DNA of 6,265 nt from Chlorobiota bacterium (GTDB lineage Bacteria > Bacteroidota > Ignavibacteria > Kapaibacteriales > NICIL-2): positions 1-6,265 of the forward strand of contig RFIK01000181.1 of NCBI GenBank assembly GCA_003695605.1, in the 5' to 3' direction. Shown here one piece after another: positions 5,269-6,265 of this stretch. The translations under genes were made by a program, and so were the position numbers. The notes below the pieces were generated by a model. The model ran no database searches. It worked only from the letters and a program-made list of their open reading frames with translations, and was not told the origin of the DNA. Every line of letters begins with the position of its first letter. Within the stretch, counting starts at the first letter, position 1.

Positions 5269-6265
5269 ATGCGACTCTTCCTTGCGAGTGCTCTTTGCGT
5301 TTGCGTTCTGTCGAGTAATCTTCCCGCGCAGTTGCAGTTGAACGGCGCAGGGGCGACGTTCCCGTACGTGCTCTACTCGAAGTGGTTCGATGTCTACAAA
5401 ACGAAAACAGGCATCCAGTTCAACTACCAGTCCATTGGCTCGGGCGGAGGCATCAAGCAGATCACCGATGGAACAGTGGACTTCGGCGCAAGCGACGGTC
5501 CAATGTCCGATGAGCAGCTTGCGCTCGCACGTCAAAAGCGTGGTACCGAAATCCTCCATATCCCTACAACACTCGGTGCAGTCGTTGTCGCGTACAATCT
5601 TGCTCTCCCCAAACCCCTGCAGCTTACTCCCGATGTAGTGGCGGATATTTTCCTCGGGGTCATCAAGCGATGGGATGATCGACGCATCGCAGCACTCAAT
5701 CCGGGAATCACCCTACCTTCGAAGCCGATCGTCGTGGTCCACCGGAGTGATGGAAGTGGTACGACGGCAATTTTCACCGATTACCTCTGCAAGATCAGCA
5801 ACTACTGGAAGCAACGCTACGGACAAGGAACCTCGGTAAGTTGGCCCAAGGGGACACTCGGTGCCAAAGGCAACGAGGGCGTCGCAGGACAAATCAAGCA
5901 AATCTCCGGTAGTATCGGTTACATCGAACTTGCGTACGCAGAACAGAACAAGCTGCCCTATGCAGCCATCAAGAACTACGCTGGGGACTTTGTGCTACCG
6001 TCGCTTCCTGAGGTTACCCGGGCAGCCGAAAGTATGCTTGGCAGTATCCCTGAAGACTTGCGAGCTTCGATCACCAATTCACCGAGAGGCTATCCGATTA
6101 CAGGTTTTACTTGGCTCCTCATCCCACGCAAGCAGAGCAATCGTGCCAAGGGGAGAGCTCTCGTTGATTTCTTGCGTTGGGCACTGACCGAGGGGCAAGC
6201 CTATTGTGCAGATCTGCACTACGCTCCCCTTCCCAAGAGTGTCGCCGAACGCGCTCTCAAAAGAG
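5269..6265 (+). CDS. pstS: Periplasmic phosphate-binding protein PstS of the Pst ABC transporter (partial, last residues off the right edge)
   Basis: PstS captures inorganic phosphate in the periplasm and delivers it to the PstCAB importer. The ATG at 5269 is the first in-frame start, since a TAG stop lies just upstream at 5263; only a GGTAGG two bases away resembles a ribosome site. Residues 1-20 form a Sec signal peptide (MRLFLASALCVCVLSSNLPA, likely cut before Q21); no proper lipobox is seen. The mature part starts with GAGATFPYVLYSKW at 26-39, then the phosphate-binding loops SIGSGGGIKQI (55-65), FGASDGPMS (72-80) and HRSDGSGTT (158-166), and later WPKGTLGAKGNEGVAGQIKQ and GSIGYIELAYAEQNKLPYA. 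It ends at residue 332 in YAPLPKSVAERALKR, which in homologues lies near the C-terminus, so perhaps 5-25 residues are missing. pstC, pstA and pstB would be expected beyond the edge. Two mature cysteines (C174, C313) are present. Confidence 0.95.
   Translation, partial: MRLFLASALCVCVLSSNLPAQLQLNGAGATFPYVLYSKWFDVYKTKTGIQFNYQSIGSGGGIKQITDGTVDFGASDGPMSDEQLALARQKRGTEILHIPTTLGAVVVAYNLALPKPLQLTPDVVADIFLGVIKRWDDRRIAALNPGITLPSKPIVVVHRSDGSGTTAIFTDYLCKISNYWKQRYGQGTSVSWPKGTLGAKGNEGVAGQIKQISGSIGYIELAYAEQNKLPYAAIKNYAGDFVLPSLPEVTRAAESMLGSIPEDLRASITNSPRGYPITGFTWLLIPRKQSNRAKGRALVDFLRWALTEGQAYCADLHYAPLPKSVAERALKR

Overview
The window (about 57% GC by eye) holds six protein genes packed almost edge to edge, four on the minus strand and two on the plus strand. 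It looks like core chromosome of a Gram-negative bacterium: a meso-diaminopimelate type MurE, a TatC translocase, a long-chain polyprenyl diphosphate synthase and a periplasmic phosphate-binding protein with a Sec signal peptide. Three hints point to the Bacteroidota/Chlorobiota/Kapabacteria side of bacteria: no gene start has a convincing Shine-Dalgarno sequence, two TAnnTTTG boxes lie in the divergent promoter region, and the partial gene at the left edge has the layout of TPR proteins from that group (N-terminal TPRs, long disordered linker, one C-terminal TPR). This placement is an inference, not a proof.

Minus-strand cluster, read right to left: tatC (3667-2900), a trans-polyprenyl diphosphate synthase (2903-1929, start overlapping the tatC stop by ATGA), a Bax inhibitor-1/YccA membrane protein (1889-1185, after a 39-base gap holding a small dyad), and a TPR/disordered protein (1185 to beyond the left edge, start overlapping the previous stop as TAATG). 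The tight overlaps suggest one transcript. Three of the four products act in or at the inner membrane or make its lipid-quinone side chains; the fourth is of unknown function.

Plus-strand side: murE (3706-5202) starts only 38 bases from the chosen tatC start and is followed 66 bases later by pstS (5269 to beyond the right edge, only the last residues missing). The 38-base divergent gap holds two TAnnTTTG-like boxes facing each other 5 bases apart. If real, they would give overlapping promoters that cannot be used at the same time.

No RNA genes, CRISPR arrays, insertion sequences, attachment sites or clear terminators were seen. Most of the window is recognisable housekeeping. The least explained parts are the TPR/disordered protein with its doubled LEFxPxR motif, its coupling to the BI-1 gene, and the compact divergent promoter.
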